DNA of 64,000 bases, from contig MKRJ01000034.1 in NCBI GenBank assembly GCA_001896885.1, positions 94,223 through 158,222 on the forward strand, in the 5' to 3' direction. Positions 34,509-42,280 of the stretch are shown here, in pieces (positions within the stretch are counted from its first letter, which is position 1; each line of letters opens with the position of its first letter). The notes under the pieces are model-generated. The model was not told where the DNA came from. It saw only the letters and a program-made list of their open reading frames with translations, and made no database searches. The translations under genes were made by a program, and so were the position numbers. Source of the DNA: Rhizobiales bacterium 65-79. GTDB lineage: Bacteria > Pseudomonadota > Alphaproteobacteria > Rhizobiales > Rhizobiaceae.

Positions 34509-36763
34509 GCAATTGCTGCGCGCCTTCCACTTCTCAGGACCAACTTGCAGCTTCCGCGTCCGCGAGGCCGCATTACACCGTACGTCCAGGCGTGACATTC
34601 CCGGACTGGTCGGCGATCACAACGCCCGTCGTCAACGAAGCTCTGCTGGCCATGGTCGGCTCCGACCATGTGCTCAAGCGCTGGAGCGGATATGATCCCG
34701 CGACCGACCGCTTACGCGTTGCGCTGCTTCAGCACTACATCGAACACGGGCGCGCTCCGGACAAGTGCACGCTTGCCCACGACGCAGGACTTGGCGAGAC
34801 GGCCATTGGGCCTTTACTCGAAGATCTCCGCCGACGTGACCTCGTCGTTCTCGAGGGCGAGCGGATCATCGGCGCCTATCCCTTTACCGATCGCGACACG
34901 GGCCATCGAGTCACGTTCGATGGACGTACTCGCAACGCGATGTGCGCGGTCGACGCGCTCGGCATTGGCGCAATGACGGGTCACGACATCACGATCGCCG
35001 CGCGTTGCCGCCAGTGCGGCGCGCCGATCCGGATCGCCACGCAGGACCGAGGGGCGTTGGCGGAGGTTGAGCCGGATACGGCCGTCATGTGGCAAAGCGT
35101 CCGCTATGAAGGGGCGTGCGCCGCGAACTCGCTGTGTGCGGCGACCGTCTTTTTCTGCTCGGACGAGCACCTCTCCGCTTGGCGCCGCGAACGGTCCGCT
35201 GCCGAGCCGGGTTTTCGGCTATCGATTGCGGAAGGCCTGGAGGCCGGCCGTGCTCTGTTCGGACCAAGTCTTGCTGGACTCGGCATGCCATCGCGAACGA
35301 CCGCCGATCCTGAATCGAAGGCCCCTGCTGTCGCGAACCGTCCCATCCGCGCGAATGGTCGCAATGGAAGCACTTACGATCTTGTCGTGATCGGCGCCGG
35401 CTCGGCCGGCTTCTCGGCCTCGATCACAGCCGCCGATCAGGGCGCGCAGGTGGCGCTCATCGGCGACGGCACCATCGGCGGCACTTGCGTCAATGTCGGC
35501 TGCGTGCCGTCAAAGACCCTGATCCGCGCGGCCGAGACACTTCACAATGCTCGCGTGGCAGCACGTTTTGCCGGCATTACTGCTGAAGCCGAACTGACAG
35601 ACTGGCGCGAAACTGTTCGTCAGAAGGACACGCTCGTGTCTGGGCTGCGCCAGGCCAAATACGCTGACCTACTCCCCGCGTACAATGGTATCGCCTATCG
35701 CGACGGACCAGCTCGCCTCCTCGACGCCGGCGTCGAAGTTGACGGCGCACGTATTGCCGCTGGCAAGATCATCATCGCGACCGGCGCGCGGCCGGCAGTG
35801 CCCGCCATTCCTGGCATCGAGACCGTGCCGTATCTCACCAGCACGACGGCGCTCGACCTCGAGGAGCTGCCGCGCTCGCTGCTTGTGATCGGCGGCGGTT
35901 ACATCGGCGCGGAACTCGCCCAGATGTTCGCTCGTGCCGGCGTCAAGGTGACCCTCGTCTGCCGGTCTCGTCTACTCCCGGAGGCCGAGCCCGAGATCGG
36001 CGCGGCGCTCACGGGGTATTTCGAGGACGAAGGCATCACCGTTATCTCCGGCATCGCTTACCGCGCGATCCGCAAAGCCAATGGCGGTGTGTCACTGACG
36101 GTCACGCGCGACGGCCAGGAGATGGCAATCAACGCCGATCAGGTGCTGATCACCACGGGGCGCACGCCCAACATCGAAGGCCTTGGGCTGGCCGAGCACG
36201 GGATCACCGTCTCGGCGAAGGGCGGCATCGTGGTCGACGACCGCATGCGCACGACCAAGGCTGACGTCTATGCCGCCGGCGACGTCACCGGCCGCGACCA
36301 GTTCGTCTACATGGCTGCATATGCTGCCAAGCTCGCCGCGAAGAACGCCCTTAACGGCGACAGCCTGCGCTACGACAACCGCGCGATGCCCGGCATTGTG
36401 TTCTCCGATCCACAGGTGGCGAGCGTCGGGCTCACCGAGGTCGCCGCACGAGCCGCCGGACATACGGTTCGCGTCTCGACGATCGGTCTCGATCAGGTGC
36501 CGCGCGCGCTCGCCGCGCGCGACACCCGTGGGCTCATCAAGCTCGTCGCCGAGGCTGGCAGCGGGCGGCTACTGGGCGCCCATATTCTCGCCCCGGAGGG
36601 CGCCGACAGCATCCAGACCGCAGCGCTTGCGATCCGGCAGGGCCTCACTATCGATGACCTCGCGGATATGATCTTCCCGTATCTCACCACGGTCGAAGGC
36701 CTGAAGCTTGCCGCTCTGTCGTTCGACAAGGATGTGGCCAAGTTGTCCTGCTGCGCCGGCTGA
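34505..36763 (+). CDS. merBA: Fused organomercurial lyase - mercuric reductase
   Basis: A 752-residue fusion. Residues about 50-255 are MerB, the enzyme that cleaves C-Hg bonds: Cys147 and Asp150 in NAMCAVDALG and Cys211 in SLCAATVFF correspond to C96, D99 and C159 of the R831b enzyme. Residues about 290-752 are MerA, reducing Hg(II) to Hg(0): FAD loop VIGAGSAG, redox pair GGTCVNVGCVPSK (Cys328/333) and the C-terminal CC pair in LSCCAG. The usual N-terminal HMA domain of MerA is absent; a CC pair at residues 4-5 may take its place. ATG at 34505 overlaps merF by 4 bases. Confidence 0.9.
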   Translation: MSNCCAPSTSQDQLAASASARPHYTVRPGVTFPDWSAITTPVVNEALLAMVGSDHVLKRWSGYDPATDRLRVALLQHYIEHGRAPDKCTLAHDAGLGETAIGPLLEDLRRRDLVVLEGERIIGAYPFTDRDTGHRVTFDGRTRNAMCAVDALGIGAMTGHDITIAARCRQCGAPIRIATQDRGALAEVEPDTAVMWQSVRYEGACAANSLCAATVFFCSDEHLSAWRRERSAAEPGFRLSIAEGLEAGRALFGPSLAGLGMPSRTTADPESKAPAVANRPIRANGRNGSTYDLVVIGAGSAGFSASITAADQGAQVALIGDGTIGGTCVNVGCVPSKTLIRAAETLHNARVAARFAGITAEAELTDWRETVRQKDTLVSGLRQAKYADLLPAYNGIAYRDGPARLLDAGVEVDGARIAAGKIIIATGARPAVPAIPGIETVPYLTSTTALDLEELPRSLLVIGGGYIGAELAQMFARAGVKVTLVCRSRLLPEAEPEIGAALTGYFEDEGITVISGIAYRAIRKANGGVSLTVTRDGQEMAINADQVLITTGRTPNIEGLGLAEHGITVSAKGGIVVDDRMRTTKADVYAAGDVTGRDQFVYMAAYAAKLAAKNALNGDSLRYDNRAMPGIVFSDPQVASVGLTEVAARAAGHTVRVSTIGLDQVPRALAARDTRGLIKLVAEAGSGRLLGAHILAPEGADSIQTAALAIRQGLTIDDLADMIFPYLTTVEGLKLAALSFDKDVAKLSCCAG

Positions 36764-36926
36764 TGTGAATTCTGACGATAGCATTTTTCGAAAAGCGACA
36801 CGGCTTGAGGTGCGCGACTCTTTCCTTGCGGATGCTTGCTGATGATAGGCTCTCTAGCGAAAGGCCTACCCGCATTGATGAGTGACAGCCGCTCCGCGAC
36901 GCGCATTAAGGAAGAGTGGGAGACGA

Positions 36927-38273
36927 ATGGCGAGCCGGTATGACCTTGTTGTCATTGGGTCTGGCACCGCTGCGATGGTTGCGGCGATGCGCGTGCGCGC
37001 TGCGGACTGGAGCGTGGCGGTGATCGACCACCGGCCTTTCGGTGGTACCTGTGCACTGCGCGGCTGCGATCCAAAGAAGCTGCTTATCGGGGGCACCGAA
37101 GCCGTTGATCATGCTCGGCGCATGCGAGGCAAAGGCGTCGCTGGTGACGTCCACATCAAATGGCCGGACCTGATTGCCTTCAAGCGCGAATTTACCGATC
37201 CCGTACCGGAGAAACATGAACATCGATACCATGAAAAGGGCATCGACACGTATCGTGGGCATGCTCGATTTACAGACCGAAACAGTCTGACCGTGGACCG
37301 AGAGAGTCTTGAAGCACGCTACGTGCTAATCGCTGCGGGCGCCGAACCGGTGGGGCTAGGGATTCCGGGTGAAGAACACTTTGCCACCAACGAAGATTTC
37401 CTGGCGATGTCGCCGTTACCGCGCCGCATCGTGCTGGTGGGCGGCGGCTACATCGCCTCGGAGTTTTCTCACATCGCTGCGCGAGCAGGTGCGCAAGTCA
37501 CAGTTCTCCAGCGTGGCGAACGTATGCTCACACGCTTCGATCCAGATTTGGTGAGCTGGCTCATGGAAAAATTCAAGGAGATCGGCGTGGATGTACGCTT
37601 GCGGACCACAGTAAGCGCGATCGAGAAGCACGACACAGCCTTTGCCGTCCGCGCTCGGTCAGCAGAAGCAGAGGAGGTCTTCCAAGCCGACCTCGTCGTT
37701 CATTCGGCGGGGCGCGCACCCGCGCTAGAGGGACTCGACCTCGACGCCGGAGGCATTGTCATGGACAAGGGACGGCTCAAGCTGAATGAGTATCTACAGA
37801 GCGTCTCGAATCCGTCCGTCTATGCCGCCGGCGACGCGGCGCAACAGGGGCCGCCGCTGACGCCTGTCTCGAGCCACGACGCCAAAGTGGTTAGCGCCAA
37901 CATTCTTGAGGGTAATCACTATCGACCCGACTATCGGGGCGTTCCGAGCGTGGCGTTCACGATCCCGCCAATCGCTGCCGTCGGGCTGAGTGAAGATCAA
38001 GCACGTCAGCAGGGTCTGAAGTTCCAGACTAAGTCCCAGAAGGCATTCGACTGGTTTACGGCGCGACAGGCCGGAGACTCGGTCTATGGATTTAAGGTGA
38101 TGGTCGAGGATGGCACCGGGCGCATTGTTGGCGCTCACATTGTTGGGCCGCACGCCGAGGAAGTCATCAATCTATTCGCCCTGGCGATCCGTCATGATCT
38201 CTCGGCAGCCGACTTGAAGTCGACCATGTTCGCCTATCCGACAGGTGCCTCTGACGTCGGATATATGCTCTGA
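36927..38273 (+). CDS. FAD-dependent disulfide oxidoreductase, mercuric reductase-related
   Basis: A 448-residue pyridine nucleotide-disulfide oxidoreductase. FAD loop VIGSGTAAM, redox pair FGGTCALRGCDPKKLL (Cys42/47), NAD(P) loop LVGGGYIASEFSH and AGDA near residue 300 are present. It lacks the C-terminal CC of MerA, and the usual C-terminal His-Pro dyad of glutathione reductases is replaced by AYPTGASDV. It may reduce thiols or supply low-potential electrons for mercury detoxification. GGGAGACGA precedes the ATG at 36927. Same strand as merBA, 163 bases apart. Confidence 0.75.
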   Translation: MASRYDLVVIGSGTAAMVAAMRVRAADWSVAVIDHRPFGGTCALRGCDPKKLLIGGTEAVDHARRMRGKGVAGDVHIKWPDLIAFKREFTDPVPEKHEHRYHEKGIDTYRGHARFTDRNSLTVDRESLEARYVLIAAGAEPVGLGIPGEEHFATNEDFLAMSPLPRRIVLVGGGYIASEFSHIAARAGAQVTVLQRGERMLTRFDPDLVSWLMEKFKEIGVDVRLRTTVSAIEKHDTAFAVRARSAEAEEVFQADLVVHSAGRAPALEGLDLDAGGIVMDKGRLKLNEYLQSVSNPSVYAAGDAAQQGPPLTPVSSHDAKVVSANILEGNHYRPDYRGVPSVAFTIPPIAAVGLSEDQARQQGLKFQTKSQKAFDWFTARQAGDSVYGFKVMVEDGTGRIVGAHIVGPHAEEVINLFALAIRHDLSAADLKSTMFAYPTGASDVGYML

Positions 38274-38319
38274 CTGCCTGACTTCGATCCCACGAAACCA
38301 TAGCGAGATTGAACGGCGT

Positions 38320-38652
38320 CTAAGCGATTGGGCGTGGTCCGAACAAGATAACCGCTGCGCCCACAAGACAGATCACCGCGCCGAGGAGATCCCATCGGTC
38401 CGGTCGAACATCCTCGACAACCCACAGCCATAGCAGGGACGCAGCAATGTAAACACCGCCATAGGCCGCATACGCGCGCCCGGCCGCGGCAGTATCAACT
38501 TGAGTCAACAGCCCGGCGAAGAGCGCCAGCGAAACGACCCCCGGCGCCAACCACCAGCCGGTCTTACCCTCGCGAATCCAAATCCAGAAACTGAAGCATC
38601 CGGCGATCTCGAAGAACGCCGCGGCGACATAGACGATTGCGGTCTTGATCAC
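38320..38652 (-). CDS. YnfA-family small membrane protein
   Basis: A 110-residue protein with four hydrophobic helices, matching the YnfA/UPF0060 family ([22 protein letters not shown] and [29 protein letters not shown]). Such proteins resemble small multidrug efflux or DMT carriers. GTG start at 38652 overlaps the stop of the upstream MerR gene by 4 bases (GTGA), indicating translational coupling. Substrate unknown; probably metal or cation related from context. Confidence 0.8.
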   Translation of the reverse strand: MIKTAIVYVAAAFFEIAGCFSFWIWIREGKTGWWLAPGVVSLALFAGLLTQVDTAAAGRAYAAYGGVYIAASLLWLWVVEDVRPDRWDLLGAVICLVGAAVILFGPRPIA

Positions 38653-39092
38653 CGGCGTTTGCGTCCGCTTGCCGGGCGTCCGCCGCAGGGCGTCTGGTCC
38701 GCCATGTCCTTGAGAATCACGCAGTCCGGCCCGGGCCCGCCGAAGCAAACAGCATCGCAACGTCCAATGAATTCGGCCAGATTGCGCTCCAGTCCTTTCA
38801 ATTCCGCGAGCTTTGCCCGCACGGCATCGAGGTGAACCTGCGCGATGGCGCGCGCCTCAGTGCACGATCGGTTGCTGTCTTGTGTGAGCCCGACGAGCGA
38901 GCGGACCTGTTCGATCGGAAAACCGAACTCGCGACATTGCCGAATAAAACTCAGTCGGCTGCGGTCGGTATCGCTGTAGGTGCGCTGACCGCCGGCGCGC
39001 CGTGCCGGAACGGGCAGCAGCCCAATCTCCTCGTAATAGCGGATGGTGGGCGCGTTCGTGCGGGTCCGCTGTGCAAGATCGCCTATTTTCAT
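38649..39092 (-). CDS. MerR-family regulator (metal or redox sensing)
   Basis: A 147-residue MerR-family protein: [26 protein letters not shown] for DNA binding, and a Cys-rich C-terminal region ([28 protein letters not shown]). The Cys layout differs from mercury MerR and is closer to CadR/PbrR or SoxR-type sensors, so the effector is open. ATG at 39092 gives [10 protein letters not shown]. Divergent from the small Cys protein at 39184 across a typical MerR promoter. Confidence 0.85.
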   Translation of the reverse strand: MKIGDLAQRTRTNAPTIRYYEEIGLLPVPARRAGGQRTYSDTDRSRLSFIRQCREFGFPIEQVRSLVGLTQDSNRSCTEARAIAQVHLDAVRAKLAELKGLERNLAEFIGRCDAVCFGGPGPDCVILKDMADQTPCGGRPASGRKRR

Positions 39093-39117
39093 AACTCCGG
39101 CTCCCGTTCGAAAGGGC

Positions 39118-39148
39118 TTGAACCTCAAGTTACTTGAAGTCCTATCTT
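39118..39148 (+). promoter_or_regulatory. MerR-family promoter with 19-bp spacer
   Basis: TTGAAC (39118-39123), a 19-base spacer, and TATCTT (39143-39148). The spacer centre is CTCAAGTTACTTGAAG, holding the perfect dyad CAAGT-T-ACTTG. It lies between the divergent MerR gene and the plus-strand genes starting 39184. Confidence 0.8.
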
Positions 39149-39183
39149 CGGGCTAGAACCGATCGCCAGGAAAGGGAACGAGA

Positions 39184-39549
39184 ATGAAAGCGCACGAAGC
39201 CCCGAAAGAGCCGATCGCCTGCACGCTGGGCGCGGGCGCTTATCGGGAACGCCTCGCCTGGATCACTGGGCTCAACCGATCCGCTCTGCAAAGCGTTCGG
39301 CGCGAGGGACCGCGGCTGATCCTCGCCTATGATCGGGGGGCCGCAGTCCGCGTCCGCGAAATGATTCGCCGCGAACAGGAATGCTGCGCGTTTCTCGACT
39401 TCGAACTGGACGAAGGCGCAAGCGAATTGATGCTTGTGATCACGGCGCCGGAGATGGCGCGAGACGCCCTAGTCGCGGTATTCGATCCCTTCGTGAAAGG
39501 ATCGAATTCCAGTGCCGGCGGCTGCGCGTGCGCCGCGAGGGCACAATGA
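39184..39549 (+). CDS. Small cysteine-containing protein of the metal-resistance cluster
   Basis: A 121-residue soluble protein. Notable are VRVREMIRREQECCAFLDFELD in the middle and the Cys-rich tail SSAGGCACAARAQ. CC and CxC pairs suggest metal or thiol binding. I recall related proteins next to MerR-type regulators but know no function. It directly follows the MerR-type promoter. Stop overlaps the next gene's start by 4 bases (ATGA). Confidence 0.65.
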   Translation: MKAHEAPKEPIACTLGAGAYRERLAWITGLNRSALQSVRREGPRLILAYDRGAAVRVREMIRREQECCAFLDFELDEGASELMLVITAPEMARDALVAVFDPFVKGSNSSAGGCACAARAQ

Positions 39550-39870
39550 CGGACTCCGCCCCATCAGAGACCGGCGGTCGCGGCGCGGCACTCGCCGCAT
39601 CCGCTGCAGGCGTCGCCGCGACGGGTGCGCTCGCGTGCGCCGCGTGCTGCATTCTGCCCTTCGCGCTGCCCGCGGCCGCGTTGGCGCTTTACAGGTGGCG
39701 CGCTTGCCTGGCTGGCGAGTGTCTATCACGGGGCGATCGTAGCTGCCGCCCTCCTCGTCGCTGTCGCGTGGATCTGGGTCGTCCGTCAATCACTGCGTAC
39801 CCGCAAGCGTCCGGCTGCAACAACAATTCTGATGATGCTCGTAGCCTCAGCAATGCTCATCCTTGCCTAG
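39546..39870 (+). pseudogene. Frameshifted MerT-like membrane protein
   Basis: The frame from ATG 39546 encodes TDSAPSETGG... through GALACAACCILPFALPAAALAL, a helix with a CC pair like MerT/MerF. Then the matching continuation is in another frame: TGGALAWLASVYHGAIVAAA, VAWIWVVRQSL, to ILA and TAG at 39868-39870. Dropping one T from the TTT at about 39690 restores it. Beyond the TAG the frame still reads SWPVIEP, which may be a lost C-terminus. Coupled to the preceding gene. Confidence 0.65.
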
Positions 39871-39958
39871 TCCTGGCCGGTCATTGAGCCGGTCGCTGTT
39901 GCTTGGCTTATCGCGCGATAGCCGCCAAACAACACCTGACACTCGAAGGAGGAAGTCG

Positions 39959-40423
39959 ATGATAAACACCGACGCCAACGGCCGCTCGTGGCCGAGAGCC
40001 ATCGGCATCGGCTTGGCCGTTGCAGTGATTGCCGCGATCGTCATGCTTGCACTGACCGCGGCCGGCGTATCGCCTTTTCCAAAACCGCCTTCGCTGGCTT
40101 TCGCAGAGACCCTGTTGCGTCGACCGCTGCCGTTGCCGGTAGGCTTGCTGTTCCATGCCGCTTACGTGACGTGCTGGGCGGTGATTTTCGTGCGCTATTT
40201 CCCGCGCCGCGATCTCAAGACCGCATTGGCGCTCGCTGGCGCGCTTTGGCTGGTAATCCTTGTCGTCTTCTTCCCCGTCATGGGATGGGGTGTTGCAGGA
40301 CTAAATGTCAGTCCGAAACTTATTCCGGCATCATTCGTGCCGCACTTTGTGTTCGGACTATTACTCTGGGGGCTGGACAAATATGTGCCACGCGCGGCCT
40401 TGCTCACCTCCCATCGCGCTTGA
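39959..40423 (+). CDS. Membrane protein of unknown function
   Basis: A 154-residue protein with about four hydrophobic helices (AIGIGLAVAVIAAIVMLALTAAGV, LPVGLLFHAAYVTCWAVIFVRYF, ALALAGALWLVILVVFFPVMGWGVAGL, FVPHFVFGLLLWGLDKYV). GGAGGAAG precedes the ATG at 39959. Similar proteins occur near metal-resistance and oxidative stress genes in alphaproteobacteria (from memory). Last plus-strand gene of the MerR-controlled group. Function unknown. Confidence 0.65.
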   Translation: MINTDANGRSWPRAIGIGLAVAVIAAIVMLALTAAGVSPFPKPPSLAFAETLLRRPLPLPVGLLFHAAYVTCWAVIFVRYFPRRDLKTALALAGALWLVILVVFFPVMGWGVAGLNVSPKLIPASFVPHFVFGLLLWGLDKYVPRAALLTSHRA

Positions 40424-40670
40424 TCCGCGGTTGCTTCAGCAAATGCGTCGTTCGCGAAGCAACTCTCCGCTGCGCGCGATCCGGCGGCATCGGACTCAAG
40501 GTCGGCCTTACGTGCGTGGCCGCTCGCAGGATGCCAGGCGATGATCGTCCGACGTTTGAGATCAATCGAAGTCAATTGAAGAAGCCAACTACGCCAGAGT
40601 GTCCTATGGGTATTCTAGGTTATCCGGCGCAACGCTACTGTCGCGCCCACTCGATTCTCTCAACGCAGCG

Positions 40671-40899
40671 TAACGCGCTGATTTTTATAAGCAAAAGTTT
40701 TCTGCTGACGGTCTAAATCCGACTGTCAGTCCGTCAAAATTTTTCGCTTTTGATTTCAAAGGGGAATTTGCGCGATTCGAATTTTGCGCGGTTTCGAGAA
40801 CTATCGACAACGATTGGTCGATTTCTCGCGCTTCGCTCGCTCAGAGCGCCCACCTGCGCCCGCGTGAAAAAAACCGTCAGCATCTTTAGCACAAGACGG
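40671..40899 (+). repeat. Right copy of the ~225-bp diverged direct repeat
   Basis: Direct-oriented counterpart of 32748-32973. Together they bracket the mercury cluster. The gap 40424-40933 contains no gene; this repeat is its main content, and the rest (40424-40670) shows nothing recognisable. The copy ends about 35 bases before the stop of gajB. Confidence 0.75.
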
Positions 40900-40933
40900 T
40901 GCGTCCCGCGAGAGCCCGCGCACGATCGAGTCT

Positions 40934-42280
40934 TTACGGTTGGGCGCTGGCCGGCGCGAACGGTGGGGTGTTCAGCCGTCCCTGACCGAGGACGATGACC
41001 GTGCAATGGCTCTGGGCGCGCGTGATGCCGTTATAGAGCAGTCTTCGCAAATGCTCCGCGCTTCCTGTGGCGGTGTGCGGCCAAAGCACAATGACGTTCG
41101 GAAACTCGCGGTTCTTGGCGCGCTGAATCGTCATGGCAAGATGACCGCGATGCTGCCGGAAACCCAGACGCGCACGGTTGCGCACCGACTCCCGCACGAA
41201 CCCAGTGACTTGCGCAGCGGTGAAAGCCACTTGCCCATGCGCGCGCCGCAAGCGGTCCATGCGGCTGAGGGCCTGCGCGATTGGGGCGTATCCGGCCAGC
41301 GGCGTCAGAAGCGCGCGCAGGTCAGCGCAGGATGCCCTTTCCGGCAACGCGATATCAGCCAGTAAGGCATCGGCATCTTCGTTGTCGTGGCGGTCCCACG
41401 TATGCGGATACGGCCCGAAGGTCGCGCCGTTCTTGCGCGTATACTGCTTGGTTTGAAGGGTATTGAGCGCAGCGCGGATAATCGCGTTGCCTGCATCAGG
41501 CGTGAGAATGACGACCGGGCCATGGCGCTGCGCAATGTCGTTGGCAATCGACCACGTCAGAAGCGCGTGATTGGCATTCGTCGCAGGCGCGTCCAGAAGC
41601 CGGAAGCCCGCACCGTTCCATGTCGTCCGGTTGTTGAAGGTGTTCGCTGTCAGAACCGACTTCACATCCTGTCCTTGGCGCACGGCCAGCGCGGCGGCGA
41701 GAAGACCCTGTTGAGTCGTGCGCCGAACCAGCGTGAGGCGGTGCGTCTGGCCCGCGCCTTCAAGCCAGCCCATGAGGGGAGCGGTGTCGCGTCCGTTGTG
41801 AAGGCACTGGAAGCCGTCTGCCGCCGCCACGATCCGGCAAGACGGCGAAAGCCCCTGAAGGACGTGCATCCGGTGTCCGTCGAGGTCTTGCGCCTCATCC
41901 ACCAATATCAGCGGAAAACTACGCGCCACCCAATTTTGAACGGCTTCGTTTTCCAGAAGGCCAGCCGCCAGAGCGCACGGCCCGTCAAATTCACCCAAAG
42001 CATCGGCTTGTTGCTGCATCGCAGGCGTAATCAGGCTCCTGCGCCGCGCAGCCACAGTCCGGGCGAACACATCGAAGGTCTGGCAATCGAAGCGCCGGCG
42101 GAACGCCGCGTTCTCGCCAAGGCGCGCGTCCAGACGACGGCGCGCGCCGTTCATGAAGGTGAGCGCCAAGAGCTTGTGCCCTTCGCCAAGCACCCCGTCC
42201 TGAACGAGTTCTCCCGCGCGACCCACGAGATTGTAGGTCTTGCCCGTACCCGCCGCGCCCTCATAGAAATCGAACGTCAT
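40934..42280 (-). CDS. gajB: Gabija-type UvrD-like helicase GajB
   Basis: A 448-residue superfamily 1 helicase. Walker A is YEGAAGTGKTYNLV at the N-terminus, Walker B is LILVDEAQDLDG, and C-terminal motifs include AMTIQRAKNREFPNVIVLWP and LLYNGITRAQSHCTVIVLG. In Gabija, GajB senses DNA ends or termini and activates the GajA nuclease. The ATG at 42280 overlaps the gajA stop (ATGA), and gajA is an OLD-type nuclease, which fixes the identification. Slightly shorter than the roughly 490-residue type protein. Confidence 0.78.
   Translation of the reverse strand: MTFDFYEGAAGTGKTYNLVGRAGELVQDGVLGEGHKLLALTFMNGARRRLDARLGENAAFRRRFDCQTFDVFARTVAARRRSLITPAMQQQADALGEFDGPCALAAGLLENEAVQNWVARSFPLILVDEAQDLDGHRMHVLQGLSPSCRIVAAADGFQCLHNGRDTAPLMGWLEGAGQTHRLTLVRRTTQQGLLAAALAVRQGQDVKSVLTANTFNNRTTWNGAGFRLLDAPATNANHALLTWSIANDIAQRHGPVVILTPDAGNAIIRAALNTLQTKQYTRKNGATFGPYPHTWDRHDNEDADALLADIALPERASCADLRALLTPLAGYAPIAQALSRMDRLRRAHGQVAFTAAQVTGFVRESVRNRARLGFRQHRGHLAMTIQRAKNREFPNVIVLWPHTATGSAEHLRRLLYNGITRAQSHCTVIVLGQGRLNTPPFAPASAQP

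Noticed and set aside
36927-38273. A second mercuric reductase
   Set aside because: The C-terminal vicinal cysteines needed for Hg(II) binding are absent, so only a related disulfide oxidoreductase can be supported.
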